Positions 18,377 to 27,641 of a stretch of 54,517 nt of DNA are shown here, one piece after another. The notes under the pieces are model-generated. The model was not told the DNA's origin and did no database searches. It was given only the letters and a program-made list of their open reading frames with translations. The translations under genes and the position numbers were made by a program. Numbering within the stretch: position 1 is the first letter of the stretch; each line of letters starts with the position of its first letter. The stretch comes from Lachnospiraceae bacterium (GTDB lineage: Bacteria > Bacillota > Clostridia > Lachnospirales > Lachnospiraceae): the NCBI GenBank assembly GCA_021199655.1, contig JAJQHQ010000023.1, forward strand, positions 1 through 54,517, read 5' to 3'.

Positions 18377-18844
18377 TCAGAAATCAAATGCCAGGCGAAT
18401 CAGCGCAATATCCGCCCGCTGAAACAACATGGTCTCCATATCGTCTGTCTCTATCGTGACTGTATTTTTATCAAATTCTTTTAAAATACCGGTAAATTCT
18501 TTCCGGTGATCGATCTGATGAAATGTGCGGATCTCCACTTTTTCGCCGATGCTGCGTTCAAAATCTCTGTCTTTTTTCAGCGGCCGTCCAAGCCCCGGAG
18601 AGCTGACTTCGAGAATATACGTATCCTCGATAAAATCCTGCTCGTCAAGCAGGTCACTTAAGCTCCGGCTGATCAGTTCACAGTCGTCGATAGTGATACC
18701 GCCCGGCTTATCAATATAAGCACGCAGATACCAGCTTCCGCCTTCTTTTACATACTCGACGTCCACCAGTTCAAACCGGTGCTGTTCCATCAATGGCGCA
18801 AGCAGCGCCTCCGTCTTTTGTTCGTATATTTCTCGTCTACTCAT
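18377..18844 (-). CDS. rimP: Ribosome maturation factor RimP
   Basis: The 155-residue protein contains FELVDVEYVKEGGSWYLRAYIDKPGGITIDDCE and YILEVSSPGLGRPL, diagnostic of RimP, which acts in 30S assembly. The ATG at 18844 has GGGGG six bases upstream; upstream extension to 18931 crosses the leader hairpin region and is not family-like. It is the first gene of the rimP-nusA-infB operon. Confidence 0.94.
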   Translation of the reverse strand: MSRREIYEQKTEALLAPLMEQHRFELVDVEYVKEGGSWYLRAYIDKPGGITIDDCELISRSLSDLLDEQDFIEDTYILEVSSPGLGRPLKKDRDFERSIGEKVEIRTFHQIDHRKEFTGILKEFDKNTVTIETDDMETMLFQRADIALIRLAFDF

Positions 18845-18933
18845 GCACATCCCCCGGATTAGCGGACAGAAACCCGGAATCAGCCCTGTCTCGCAGGCAT
18901 CATTAAGAAATCCGGCAGTTTCCTGTCCCATAA

Positions 18934-18963
18934 AGAAGAGTGGACCGATCGGCCCACTCTTCT
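18934..18963 (-). promoter_or_regulatory. Perfect 10-bp hairpin in the rimP operon leader
   Basis: AGAAGAGTGG and CCACTCTTCT flank a ten-base loop whose core is itself CCGATCGG. It lies between the predicted transcription start (about 18985) and rimP. There are only three T residues after the stem on the transcribed strand, so it is a poor terminator and may be an attenuator or protein-binding hairpin. Confidence 0.55.
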
Positions 18964-18991
18964 ATGATTAACGGTTATTGAATTCTAAAGT

Positions 18992-19020
18992 ATGATAGCA
19001 CCAATCTGCAGTAATTGCAA
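18992..19020 (-). promoter_or_regulatory. Promoter of the rimP-nusA-infB operon
   Basis: TTGCAA (19015-19020), 17 bases, TATCAT (18992-18997) on the minus strand. It is about 150 bases upstream of rimP with the leader hairpin in between. Confidence 0.6.
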
Positions 19021-19076
19021 GCATTTTCCATCGTATTCCGGATATTTTTGCTGTTTCTTTTTTTAATCATATAGCT

Positions 19077-20255
19077 CTATTCAAAAGAATTCTCGCAGGT
19101 AATCTCAATGATCGTATCTTTTTCAAAATAGGAATCTTCGCCGATATAGACCTCCACCTCACAGCCATAGCCATAAGACGGAGAATTGTAGGTATAATAG
19201 CGGAAGCTTGTACTGTCGCTGACTTCATATTCCATGCCTGCTTCGTCCAGGGTCGCCAGGAATTCTTCCTCTGTAATACCAATCCGCACACCGCCGGGAA
19301 GAGCACCATCCATATCCAATGTATAGCCGCCGACTGTCAGCTCCTCGATCCAGCAGTATTCGGGGAGCGTAGCGTAATCCTCCTCGTTCGTCACTGTCGT
19401 AGAAAATGTCTGATTATCCTTACGCAGATAAATCCAGCCATAATAATGTGCTGCAACCACGGAATCGCTGTCGTCCTCTACGATCTCCCATCCGTCCTCA
19501 AGAAGTACGCTCACCGGTACGGGAAGGGTATACACTTCACCAGCCAGCTCAATCTCATAAGCGGTAAGGTCATCGCTTAACGAGTCCGGCTTCACATAAG
19601 CCATCACACTCTGCGGTTCTTCTTCGCTCACCTCTCCCACATCATAGCCGTCCGGCTCAACAAATTTCCGGACCATAATATCCTCAAGCACACCGCTTTC
19701 CTTATAAACGGTCAGCTCGACTTCTTCGTTGTAATCTTCCTGATACGTATACTCGGTATAAAGTTCTCCCTCATAGGTATCTGTCGGAGTGCCGTATGCG
19801 GCAGCAATGTCATCCAGAGTGGAAACGCCTTTCACGATCCCGCAGGGAAGCTCTACCGAACTGTCAGTATCTTCCCAGTAATAATTGTCAATCGAGATGC
19901 CGGCAACAATACAGTCCTCAATCGAAACGGTATTAATTCCGAGATTCAGGATATATACGGAGCACCGCAGATCATCCTTCGTAAAATAATAAAAGCTGTA
20001 CGTATAGGGATCCAGAGTGTCCTCTGTGTCATCCAGTGTCCATCCGTAAGAGGTAAAATCCTCATACATCATAGGAAATGTGTAGACATCATCGTCAATC
20101 GTAATCTGATAGTCCATCCAGCTTTCGTCATCTTCTGAGGACTCCGAGACAGTCTCACTCTCCTGTGCCTCTGTCACATCCTCTTCTGCAAAAGCGGATG
20201 CTCCGTTAAATACAAGGGCTGCTCCCAGCAGCAAAACAAAACATTTCCTTTTCAT
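19077..20255 (-). CDS. Secreted acidic protein with two related repeats
   Basis: I do not recognise a named family. The 392-residue product starts at ATG 20255 behind GGGGG and has a signal peptide MKRKCFVLLLGAALVFNGASAFA with a likely signal peptidase I site after AFA. A Glu/Ser linker is followed by two similar modules: about residues 47-150 (YQITIDDDVYTFPMMYEDFTSYGW) and about 230-390 (YEIELAGEVYTLPVPVSVLLEDGW). Each has the same Y-x-x-P-x-x-x-x-x-x-x-x-GW pattern, a middle hydrophobic beta-like region and a late glycine-rich turn before an I-x-x-E/D-x-F/I segment. It is rich in Asp, Glu and Tyr and almost free of Lys after the signal, so it is probably an exported beta-rich protein of unknown role. 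Confidence 0.75.
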   Translation of the reverse strand: MKRKCFVLLLGAALVFNGASAFAEEDVTEAQESETVSESSEDDESWMDYQITIDDDVYTFPMMYEDFTSYGWTLDDTEDTLDPYTYSFYYFTKDDLRCSVYILNLGINTVSIEDCIVAGISIDNYYWEDTDSSVELPCGIVKGVSTLDDIAAAYGTPTDTYEGELYTEYTYQEDYNEEVELTVYKESGVLEDIMVRKFVEPDGYDVGEVSEEEPQSVMAYVKPDSLSDDLTAYEIELAGEVYTLPVPVSVLLEDGWEIVEDDSDSVVAAHYYGWIYLRKDNQTFSTTVTNEEDYATLPEYCWIEELTVGGYTLDMDGALPGGVRIGITEEEFLATLDEAGMEYEVSDSTSFRYYTYNSPSYGYGCEVEVYIGEDSYFEKDTIIEITCENSFE

Positions 20256-20384
20256 AATCGTTCCCCCATTGTAAAATTTCCGCGCTGTTTTCCGACAGGA
20301 TTTCACTATTACAAAAAAATACCTGTAACGAATCCACATTTCATCGCCACAGGCAAATCAATCATTGTTCGAGCAACATGGAAA

Positions 20385-20455
20385 AGCGGATAACGAGAAT
20401 CGAACTCGCCTCCCCAGCTTGGGAAGCTGGTGTTCTACCGATGAACTATATCCGC
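20385..20455 (-). tRNA. tRNA-Gly (anticodon CCC)
   Basis: The 71-nt gene has acceptor stem GCGGATA/TATCCGC, D arm GTTC-ATCGGTA-GAAC, anticodon arm CCAGC-TTCCCAA-GCTGG with CCC at positions 34-36, a T arm with TTCGATT, and a T discriminator as usual for tRNA-Gly. CCA is not encoded. The variable loop is short. Confidence 0.95.
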
Positions 20456-20484
20456 AGATGATCAGGAAGCTTTTCCTGCGAATG

Positions 20485-20513
20485 ATTATATACCAGCTTC
20501 TCAAAATTTACAA
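20485..20513 (-). promoter_or_regulatory. tRNA-Gly promoter
   Basis: TTGTAA (20508-20513), 17 bases and the consensus TATAAT (20485-20490) precede the tRNA by about 30 bases on the minus strand, just after the glmS stop. Confidence 0.7.
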
Positions 20514-20530
20514 GGACAATTTTAATTTTT

Positions 20531-22369
20531 TTATTCTACAGTCACACTTTTGGCGAGGTTCCGGGGTTTGTCGACATCAAGGCCCTTTGCAACGGATACG
20601 TAATAACCGAGCAGCTGCAGCGGAACTACAGCCAGGGAAGCCGCAAAATGCGGGTCGGTCTTTGGTATATATACCGTGAAATTAACATGGTCCTCAATCG
20701 CGTAATTCCCGTAACTGGTCAGACCAAGCAGGTAGGCGCCGCGGCTCTGTGTTTCCACCATGTTGCTCACGGTCTTCTCATAAAGATCATTCTGTGTCAG
20801 CACGCCAATGACCAGTGTACCTTCCTCAATGAGTGAGATGGTTCCATGCTTCAGTTCGCCGGCTGCGTACGCTTCGGAATGGATATAGCTGATCTCCTTC
20901 ATTTTCAGACTGCCTTCCAGCGAGATTGCATAATCCAGCCCTCTGCCAATAAAGAAAATATCTTTCGCGTTGGCAAATTTCGCGGCAAACCATTGCAGCC
21001 GCTCCTTGTCGTCAAGGATTCTGGTAATCTTGCCCGGAATGGTCTCAAGCTCTGCAAGCAGAGAAGCACATTCCTCTCCGGTCAGCGTTTCCCGGACAGT
21101 TCCCATCTTCAGAGCCAGCAGATAACCGGCAATCAGCTGGGTGCTGTACGCTTTTGTCGTCGCCACTGCAATCTCCGGACCTGCAAGCGTGTAAAATACA
21201 TGATCCGCTTCCCGCGCGATCGAGCTTCCGACCACATTCACGATCGCCAGAGTACGGAGCTGATGTTCCTTCGCCTTGCGGAGCGCCGCCAGAGAATCCG
21301 CTGTCTCTCCGCTCTGACTGATCACGATCACCAGACCGTCAGGATCCAGAATCTGGTTGCGATAACGGAACTCCGAAGCCAGATCCACGCGTACCGGAAT
21401 ACGGGCAAGGTCCTCGATCACATACTGTGCCGCCATACCGACATGATATGCGGAGCCGCAGGCCACAATGTAGATCTGCCGGATGCTGCGGATCATTTCA
21501 TCGGTAAGCCTAATGGATTCAAAATCCAGCATACCGTCCTTCACTACCGAATGAAGCGTATCTTCCACCGCCTTCGGCTGTTCGTGAATCTCTTTCATCA
21601 TGAAATGTTCAAAACCGCCTTTTTCAGCAGCCTCCGCATCCCACTCGATCGTAATCGGCTGTTTTTCTACCAGATCGCCGTTCAGGTCATAAAATTCGAC
21701 CGTATCCTTTGTGAGCCGCGCCATCTCCAGATTATCGATATAATAAACGTTCCTGGTATGCTTTAAAATTGCCGGCACATCGCTCGCCACAAAAGATTCC
21801 CCGTCCGTGACACCGATGACCATCGGGCTGTCCTTCCGTGCCGCATAAATCTCGCCCGGATAGTCTTTAAACATCACAGCAAGTGCATAAGAGCCGCGGA
21901 TACGCACCATGGATTTGGCCAGCGCGTCAATCGGTCCGATCTGATATTTTTTGTAATAATAGTCAATCAGCTTTACAGCCACCTCAGTATCCGTATTTGA
22001 ATAAAATGAGTAGCCATTCCGCGTAAGCTTATCTTTCAGTTCCTGATAATTCTCAATAATTCCATTGTGGACAGCTACAATTTCCATGTCTCCAGCCACG
22101 TGGGGATGTGCATTGATCTCCGAAGGTTCTCCATGTGTCGCCCAGCGGGTATGACCGATACCGCAGGTTCCCCGCATAGCCGTTCCCTCATTTGTCTTTT
22201 CTGAAAGTACGCGAAGACGCCCCTTCGCCTTTACGACTTCCGTCCTTTTTTCACCATCACGAACTGCAATTCCTGAAGAATCATAACCTCTGTATTCCAG
22301 CTTTGACAGTCCGTCCAGAAGAATGGGGGCTGCCTGCTGTTCTCCCGTATACCCTACTATTCCGCACAT
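20531..22369 (-). CDS. glmS: Glutamine-fructose-6-phosphate aminotransferase
   Basis: The 612-residue enzyme begins MCGIVGYTG, with Cys2 as the glutaminase nucleophile. An N-terminal Ntn amidotransferase domain (EYRGYDSSGIA, RWATHGEPS, HNGIIENYQ) is followed by two SIS domains (VACGSAYHVG, ISQSGETADSLAAL; FFIGRGLDYAI, GELKHGTISL) and the C-terminal DKPRNLAKSVTVE. It makes glucosamine-6-phosphate for peptidoglycan. The ribosome binding site AAGGAG is seven bases upstream. It lies 87 bases after cbiC; that gap contains an ACGGCGC/GCGCCGT hairpin but no recognisable glmS ribozyme. Confidence 0.98.
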   Translation of the reverse strand: MCGIVGYTGEQQAAPILLDGLSKLEYRGYDSSGIAVRDGEKRTEVVKAKGRLRVLSEKTNEGTAMRGTCGIGHTRWATHGEPSEINAHPHVAGDMEIVAVHNGIIENYQELKDKLTRNGYSFYSNTDTEVAVKLIDYYYKKYQIGPIDALAKSMVRIRGSYALAVMFKDYPGEIYAARKDSPMVIGVTDGESFVASDVPAILKHTRNVYYIDNLEMARLTKDTVEFYDLNGDLVEKQPITIEWDAEAAEKGGFEHFMMKEIHEQPKAVEDTLHSVVKDGMLDFESIRLTDEMIRSIRQIYIVACGSAYHVGMAAQYVIEDLARIPVRVDLASEFRYRNQILDPDGLVIVISQSGETADSLAALRKAKEHQLRTLAIVNVVGSSIAREADHVFYTLAGPEIAVATTKAYSTQLIAGYLLALKMGTVRETLTGEECASLLAELETIPGKITRILDDKERLQWFAAKFANAKDIFFIGRGLDYAISLEGSLKMKEISYIHSEAYAAGELKHGTISLIEEGTLVIGVLTQNDLYEKTVSNMVETQSRGAYLLGLTSYGNYAIEDHVNFTVYIPKTDPHFAASLAVVPLQLLGYYVSVAKGLDVDKPRNLAKSVTVE

Positions 22370-22456
22370 AATCTGTCTCCTTCCCTACTGATAAAAGAAC
22401 GATCACGGCGCATTCGGGCGCCGTTGTCGGGCAGCAGCGTCTGCAGTGAAAAACTC

Positions 22457-23158
22457 TCAGCTGCGGCTGCCATCCAGCATATACAAAAGCGCATTGCAGA
22501 TACAGGCGGCGACATTGCTGCCGCCCTTGCGCCCTCTGGCAACAATATAGGGGATATCCGTCTGCATGATCAGTTCTTTGGACTGCACCACATTGACAAA
22601 GCCGACCGGTACCCCAATAATGAGCTGAGGACGGATTTTTTCTTCACAAATAAGCTCATAAAGCCGGATCAGAGCAGTGGGCGCGTTGCCGACTGCATAG
22701 ATCAGCGGGTGATCCAGCGCGGCAGCTTTATCCACGCAGACAGAAGCCCGTGTCACGCCAAGGCTCTTCGCCCGCTGAGCGACTTCTTCATCTGCCATAA
22801 AACAGTGTGCCTCGCCTCCCGCTTTTTTCAGGCTCGCTTTATTAATGCCGGAGAGTGCCATGTTGGTGTCCGTAATGATCCACGCTCCATTTTTAAGCGC
22901 TTCGAGAGCACGGGATACCACACCATCTGAAAAACAAAGATTATCAATATAATCAAAATCCGCTGTCGTATGGATCACACGCTTCACAATCATTGCCCGC
23001 TCATCGTCGGCGATCCTGTCTCCCGCCTCTTCCGTGATAATGGAAAAGCTGCGGCGCTCAATATCCATCGGCCCCAGACGTTCGATATCATCAGGGGTAA
23101 TCCTGTTCCGTCCATCTCTCTTATAATTTCCGGCGCCGGGTATTTGCTTATCTTCCAT
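22457..23158 (-). CDS. cbiC: Precorrin-8X / cobalt-precorrin-8 methylmutase
   Basis: The 233-residue enzyme moves the C11 methyl group to C12, producing (cobalt-)hydrogenobyrinate-type product. Family features: IERRSFSIITEE, the catalytic histidine in RVIHTTADFDY, TDTNMALSGI, VGNAPTALIRL, GVPVGFVNVVQSKE and ARGRKGGSNVAAC. In this anaerobic context (CbiK present) the cobalt-precorrin substrate is inferred. It is the last gene of the operon that begins at cbiK. Confidence 0.95.
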   Translation of the reverse strand: MEDKQIPGAGNYKRDGRNRITPDDIERLGPMDIERRSFSIITEEAGDRIADDERAMIVKRVIHTTADFDYIDNLCFSDGVVSRALEALKNGAWIITDTNMALSGINKASLKKAGGEAHCFMADEEVAQRAKSLGVTRASVCVDKAAALDHPLIYAVGNAPTALIRLYELICEEKIRPQLIIGVPVGFVNVVQSKELIMQTDIPYIVARGRKGGSNVAACICNALLYMLDGSRS

Positions 23159-23242
23159 CTGAGTATTCCTTTCCGGTGTATCATGGCTCTTACATTGCTC
23201 AAACCTTATATCCGTGAATCAGCTTCGCTTTGCCTGTCCGTA

Positions 23243-24217
23243 TTAATCCTGCGCGACAACTTCACGGTAAAATTCTGTATAATCCGTTCTTCCGGCCTTT
23301 GTGAACGCAATCGCGGTACGCGGATGCTGATTTAAAATACCGGTCATCAGATACTGCAGGTCATATCCCCAGATGGCACCTTCCTTCTTAAGCTGACCGA
23401 TGTACTCGTCAACGAACTGGATCACAGGAAAAATTTTATATTTCGGATTGCGCAAAAAACCGAGAAGCAGCTCCATCGCACAGTTGCCCGCACCGCGTCC
23501 CATACCCGCGTAGGTGCCATCCAGCCAGTCCGCACCGTCTCCGACAGCCTCAATCGTATTGGCAAACGCCAGCTGCTGATTGTTATGTGCGTGGATACCG
23601 ACCTTTTTGCCGTATTTAGCAGCAAAATTCATATAAAGATCCGCAATACGGGCGATCTGTTCCGGGTACAGCGATCCATAGCTGTCCACGATGTAAACAA
23701 CATCTACCGGCGTCCTGCCCAGAAGATCAAGAGCGACTTCCAGATCTCCCTCCTGCGCGTTGGAGATAGCCATGATATTGCAGCTTGTCTCATACCCCTT
23801 GGCGTGCGCGTCCTCAATCATCTCCACCGCACCCGGGATTGTGTTCAGATAGGTAGCGACGCGGATCAGATCGATCGGACTGTCAGCACGATTGATGATA
23901 TCTGTCTTATAATCACAACGGCCGACGTCTGCCATAACGGAAATCTTCAGATCCGTATTGTTATCCCCGACAATAGCGCGGATGTCGTCGTCACTGCTGA
24001 ATTTCCACTTGCCGAATTTGTTCGGATCAAACATATCGCGGGAAGCCTTATAGCCAAATTCCATATAGTCCACACCGGCTTTCAAATTCGCCTGATACAA
24101 TGCGCGGACGAACTCATCGGTAAAATAGAAGTCATTTACCAGTCCGCCGTCACGCAGTGTGGCGTCCACCACCCGTACGCTTTCACGATACTCCATCAGC
24201 TTCGATATCTCTTTCAT
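23243..24217 (-). CDS. DRE-TIM metallolyase / HMGL-like aldolase of unknown substrate
   Basis: The 324-residue protein has the DRE-TIM hallmarks: VVDATLRDGG near the N-terminus, MEFGYKA, a VYIVDSYGSLYP strand and the metal-binding HAHNNQ at about residue 215, then GTYAGMGRGAGNCAMELL. This fits the group including 4-hydroxy-2-oxovalerate aldolase and homocitrate-synthase-like enzymes, but the length (no C-terminal communication domain) and sequence do not fix a reaction. It lies between cobQ and cbiC on the same strand, so a link with cobamide synthesis or with B12-dependent metabolism is suggested by context only. Confidence 0.8.
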   Translation of the reverse strand: MKEISKLMEYRESVRVVDATLRDGGLVNDFYFTDEFVRALYQANLKAGVDYMEFGYKASRDMFDPNKFGKWKFSSDDDIRAIVGDNNTDLKISVMADVGRCDYKTDIINRADSPIDLIRVATYLNTIPGAVEMIEDAHAKGYETSCNIMAISNAQEGDLEVALDLLGRTPVDVVYIVDSYGSLYPEQIARIADLYMNFAAKYGKKVGIHAHNNQQLAFANTIEAVGDGADWLDGTYAGMGRGAGNCAMELLLGFLRNPKYKIFPVIQFVDEYIGQLKKEGAIWGYDLQYLMTGILNQHPRTAIAFTKAGRTDYTEFYREVVAQD

Positions 24218-24294
24218 TTTAGGTTTCTCCTTCGTTCATTTATTCTGTGATCATCTCTGTTTTCAGCCGTACTGTTTAGCAGCAGTATTGCTGA

Positions 24295-25893
24295 TCAGTC
24301 TCCATTTAAAATATGATAAATCGCATCCATATCGAGATTCGCTCTTAATCCGTCAGCCAGAAGATCATATTGTGTCTCCTTGAAAGCGGCAAAATCCATG
24401 GATGTACCTATCTCTTCTGTGAGATTCTTCGCTTTGGCCAGTGACCGGACAACCGCCGTACAGACCTCTTCCCGGTCAAAAACACCATGGATGTAGGTGC
24501 CGTAGACGTTATCCTTCCATGCACCTTCCTGCTTCTTCACGCCGGAGATCGTATCCTGAATGGATGTCAGACTCTGCGGCACTGTCTTACAATGAGCTTT
24601 TTGCGTGTCAGACCCACTGGAGCCTGTTTGCGAAGATAAGGAATCAAAAGTCTCCCTCTGGCAGGGCGATGACCTCCCCATATGGATCTCATAACCACGA
24701 ACCGGTACGCCGGAAAGCCCTGATAATACGCCTTCTGTTGAAAGAAAGATTCCTTCGATACGGGTTCTCGATTTTTCACTTTCAAATACCGTGTCCATAT
24801 CGAGCAGTCCCATGCCGCGGATCGTGCCTCCCTCTTCCACGCCTTCCGCATCCGTGATCGTCCTTCCGAGCATCTGGTAGCCGCCGCAGATCCCGAAGAT
24901 CACAGTGCCGGCCTGATGCGCCTTCAATATCGCAGCCTCCAGACCGTTCTGCCGCAACCAGAGCAGATCACGCATTGTATTTTTGGTGCCGGGGAGGAAG
25001 ATCAGATCCGGCGTCCCCAGATCCCGCACAGAAGAAACATAACGCACGGATACCCCTTCAATGCTCTCAAATACATTGAAATCCGTAAAATTAGAAATAC
25101 GGGGAAGCCGGATCACCGCCAGATCGATCAGAGCCACTTTCCCGGAATCCTGCGTCGTACCCTCTCCTTCCAGCCGTTCACTTAAGGAATCCTCATCCTC
25201 CAGGCTGACATGCAGATAGGGTGTCACGCCAACGACCGGGATACCGGTCAGGTTCTCCAGCATCTCCACGCCCGGGTCAAGAATGGATTTGTCGCCGCGG
25301 AATTTGTTGATGATCAGTCCTTTGATCCGTTTTTTTTCCTCTTGTTCCAGAAGCTCCGTCGTCCCATATAGCTGTGCAAAAACACCCCCTCGATCGATAT
25401 CGCCGACCAGAAGCACAGGCGCGTCAGCCAGCTTCGCCATTCCCATATTCACAATATCATCCTGCTTGAGATTGATCTCGGCGGGGCTGCCCGCGCCTTC
25501 GATCACAATAATATCGTATTCCCGGTCCAGCGATTCATATGCTTTCATAATATCCGGGATCAGGCTTTTTTTCATTTTAAAATAATCGCGGGCGTTCATC
25601 GTGCCGAGCACCTCGCCATTCACGATAACCTGCGAGCCAATGTCATTCGTAGGCTTTAAGAGGATGGGATTCATCGCCACCACCGGTTCCACACCGGCGG
25701 CCTCCGCCTGCATGACCTGCGCGCGTCCCATCTCCAGTCCTTCCTTCGTGATAAAGGAATTCAGCGCCATATTCTGTGATTTAAAAGGAGCCACCCGGTA
25801 TCCGTCCTGCCGGAAAATACGGCAGAGTCCGGCCGCGATCACACTTTTGCCGACATTCGACATCGTCCCCTGTATCATGATTGCTTTTGCCAT
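24295..25893 (-). CDS. cobQ: Cobyric acid synthase
   Basis: The 532-residue enzyme amidates adenosylcobyrinic acid a,c-diamide at positions b, d, e and g. The N-terminal BioD-like ATPase has [19 protein letters not shown] and [14 protein letters not shown]; the C-terminal class I glutaminase has the nucleophile in [11 protein letters not shown] and a [10 protein letters not shown] active-site histidine region. About 45 residues between YEIHMGRSS and [10 protein letters not shown] (Ser/Thr/Gln-rich) exceed the usual loop here. It overlaps cobD by 19 bases. Confidence 0.95.
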   Translation of the reverse strand: MAKAIMIQGTMSNVGKSVIAAGLCRIFRQDGYRVAPFKSQNMALNSFITKEGLEMGRAQVMQAEAAGVEPVVAMNPILLKPTNDIGSQVIVNGEVLGTMNARDYFKMKKSLIPDIMKAYESLDREYDIIVIEGAGSPAEINLKQDDIVNMGMAKLADAPVLLVGDIDRGGVFAQLYGTTELLEQEEKKRIKGLIINKFRGDKSILDPGVEMLENLTGIPVVGVTPYLHVSLEDEDSLSERLEGEGTTQDSGKVALIDLAVIRLPRISNFTDFNVFESIEGVSVRYVSSVRDLGTPDLIFLPGTKNTMRDLLWLRQNGLEAAILKAHQAGTVIFGICGGYQMLGRTITDAEGVEEGGTIRGMGLLDMDTVFESEKSRTRIEGIFLSTEGVLSGLSGVPVRGYEIHMGRSSPCQRETFDSLSSQTGSSGSDTQKAHCKTVPQSLTSIQDTISGVKKQEGAWKDNVYGTYIHGVFDREEVCTAVVRSLAKAKNLTEEIGTSMDFAAFKETQYDLLADGLRANLDMDAIYHILNGD

Positions 25894-26999
25894 TTGTCAC
25901 ACTCCTCTAAACACTGCCGGATCACTTTAACAAGTTCTTCATTCTCTGCCTGGCTTCTCACACAGACCCGAAAATACCCCCTGCCGTCGCCCGAAAACTC
26001 CAGTCCCGGAAAATTGCCGCAGTCACGTATCAGAATCCCGTATTTCAGACAGGCATCTTTCAGGCCCTCCGGTCCGCGGACCAGCAGAAAATTCGCTGCA
26101 GCCGGAAAGACAGTAAGACCAGCATCCTGCAGCGCGCAGATCAGGCTCTGCCGATTTTGGGAGATCACCTCCGCACTCATTCTGGCAAATTCACACTCCG
26201 AGGCAGCCGCCTCAGCGGCTTTTTGGGCTACATGCGATACATTCCAGGGCTGCACGAGCATCCGCATTTGTACGAGAAGCTTCTGATCCGAACACAAACC
26301 ATAGCCAAAGCGAATGCCCGGAAGCGCATAAATCTTTGTAAATGAACGAATAACAAAGAGATTCGGATCATCCGGAACCTTTACAGCACCGGAAATCGTT
26401 TTCTTCTGATCCGCTTCATCCAGAAAATCAAGAAAACTCTCATCCAGAACCAGCAAAATGTGGGCACTGCCGCACAGCCGAATCAATGCGCGCAATACAA
26501 CTGTCTCAATCACGGAGCCTGTCGGATTATTCGGATTTCCAAGAATGATCATCAGCCGGCGCGAAGAAAACTGCCCGGCAAATGCGGATACCGCATTCAA
26601 AAAGGCTTCTCCCAGAGAAAAGCTATCTTCCGGATTCAATGGGAATCTCGTAATCTTACAGCCGAAGGCACCAAGTGCCTGCTCATATTCGTAAAAGGAG
26701 GGAACCGCAAGAAGCGCATGCTCCGGCCGAAATGCGCCCGCAAGCGCATAAAACAGCTCAGCCGCTCCGTTTCCACAGATAATATGCTCCGGAAGAACAG
26801 CGGCATAGAGCTTCTTCTCCCTTTCCGCCAGTGCAGTGCGCAGCGAACGGCACTCCGGATCCGGATAATGGATGGATTCATCCACCGCTGTTATGGCTGC
26901 TTCTCTCACAGATGACGGCATCCCGCAAAAATTAATATTTGCGGAAAAATCTTTTATATCATGATAGCTGTAAATGTCTCCGCCGTGCTTATGTGTCAT
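25875..26999 (-). CDS. cobD: L-threonine-O-3-phosphate decarboxylase (CobD-type aminotransferase fold)
   Basis: The 374-residue PLP protein starts [23 protein letters not shown], typical of CobD, which supplies (R)-1-amino-2-propanol phosphate for the nucleotide loop. [35 protein letters not shown] and the PLP lysine segment [16 protein letters not shown] are present. Histidinol-phosphate aminotransferase is the close alternative, but position between cobQ and cbiB favours CobD. The ATG at 26999 is chosen by homology; the ribosome binding site is distant, and a TTG at 27071 is possible. Confidence 0.88.
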   Translation of the reverse strand: MTHKHGGDIYSYHDIKDFSANINFCGMPSSVREAAITAVDESIHYPDPECRSLRTALAEREKKLYAAVLPEHIICGNGAAELFYALAGAFRPEHALLAVPSFYEYEQALGAFGCKITRFPLNPEDSFSLGEAFLNAVSAFAGQFSSRRLMIILGNPNNPTGSVIETVVLRALIRLCGSAHILLVLDESFLDFLDEADQKKTISGAVKVPDDPNLFVIRSFTKIYALPGIRFGYGLCSDQKLLVQMRMLVQPWNVSHVAQKAAEAAASECEFARMSAEVISQNRQSLICALQDAGLTVFPAAANFLLVRGPEGLKDACLKYGILIRDCGNFPGLEFSGDGRGYFRVCVRSQAENEELVKVIRQCLEECDKWQKQS

Positions 27000-27158
27000 C
27001 AATCTATATAATTTCCTTTTTATGTACGTATCTGCAGCGCAGACCGTTGTTTTTATATACCATCTCTTCAATCATTTCTAAACAACCAGACAAAAGTATA
27101 ACACATCAGCCAAACGCTGTCACTTAATTTTTGAAAATCAGGAATTCCAAATTGAAAA

Positions 27159-27629
27159 TTATTCATATTTGCTTTTGAATTGCGGATCATGAAACAGCGA
27201 CTCGACCCGTTTCCGGGTCTCTTTCACCAGATGATGATCACGGCCTGACGCATTGATGCCAATGACGACTGCACCGTTTTCAACGATAGAAGGAAACTGA
27301 AAATCACAGAGTTCGGAGTCTGAGCAGACATTTACCGGTATACAACGTGCACGGCACAGCTCAAAGATATGCCGGTTCAGTTCCCTGTCATCCGTTGCCG
27401 CAAGCACCAGATCCTTACCTTCCAGATCTGACTCAGTGAAACATCTTGTGACTGTGTTTATCTTCGTATCGGTATCCGGAACAAAAAAATCATCCGAAAT
27501 CTGCGGCGCGACCACAGTGATGCGGCCGGCAAAGCCGCAAAGCGAACGCACACGCCGCGAGGCGATGTGCCCGGCGCCAATCACAAGGATTTCCTTTTCG
27601 GACAGATCAATAAACAAAGGAAAATACAT
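27159..27629 (-). CDS. sirC: Precorrin-2 dehydrogenase (CysG N-terminal/Met8-like)
   Basis: The 156-residue protein carries the NAD-binding SEKEILVIGAGHIASRRVRSL, LVLAATDDRELNRHI, IPVNVCSDSELCDFQFPSIVENGAVVIGINASG of the sirohaem synthase N-terminal domain. It oxidises precorrin-2 to sirohydrochlorin, the substrate of CbiK. The C-terminal dimerisation/chelatase helices are short, so metal insertion is likely left to CbiK. It ends the gap after cobD and starts 12 bases after cbiB. Confidence 0.88.
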   Translation of the reverse strand: MYFPLFIDLSEKEILVIGAGHIASRRVRSLCGFAGRITVVAPQISDDFFVPDTDTKINTVTRCFTESDLEGKDLVLAATDDRELNRHIFELCRARCIPVNVCSDSELCDFQFPSIVENGAVVIGINASGRDHHLVKETRKRVESLFHDPQFKSKYE

Positions 27630-27641
27630 AATTTCTTCCTC

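Noticed and set aside
22370-22456. glmS ribozyme upstream of glmS
   Set aside because: The gap is only 87 bases and lacks the conserved ribozyme core; only a simple ACGGCGC/GCGCCGT hairpin is present.
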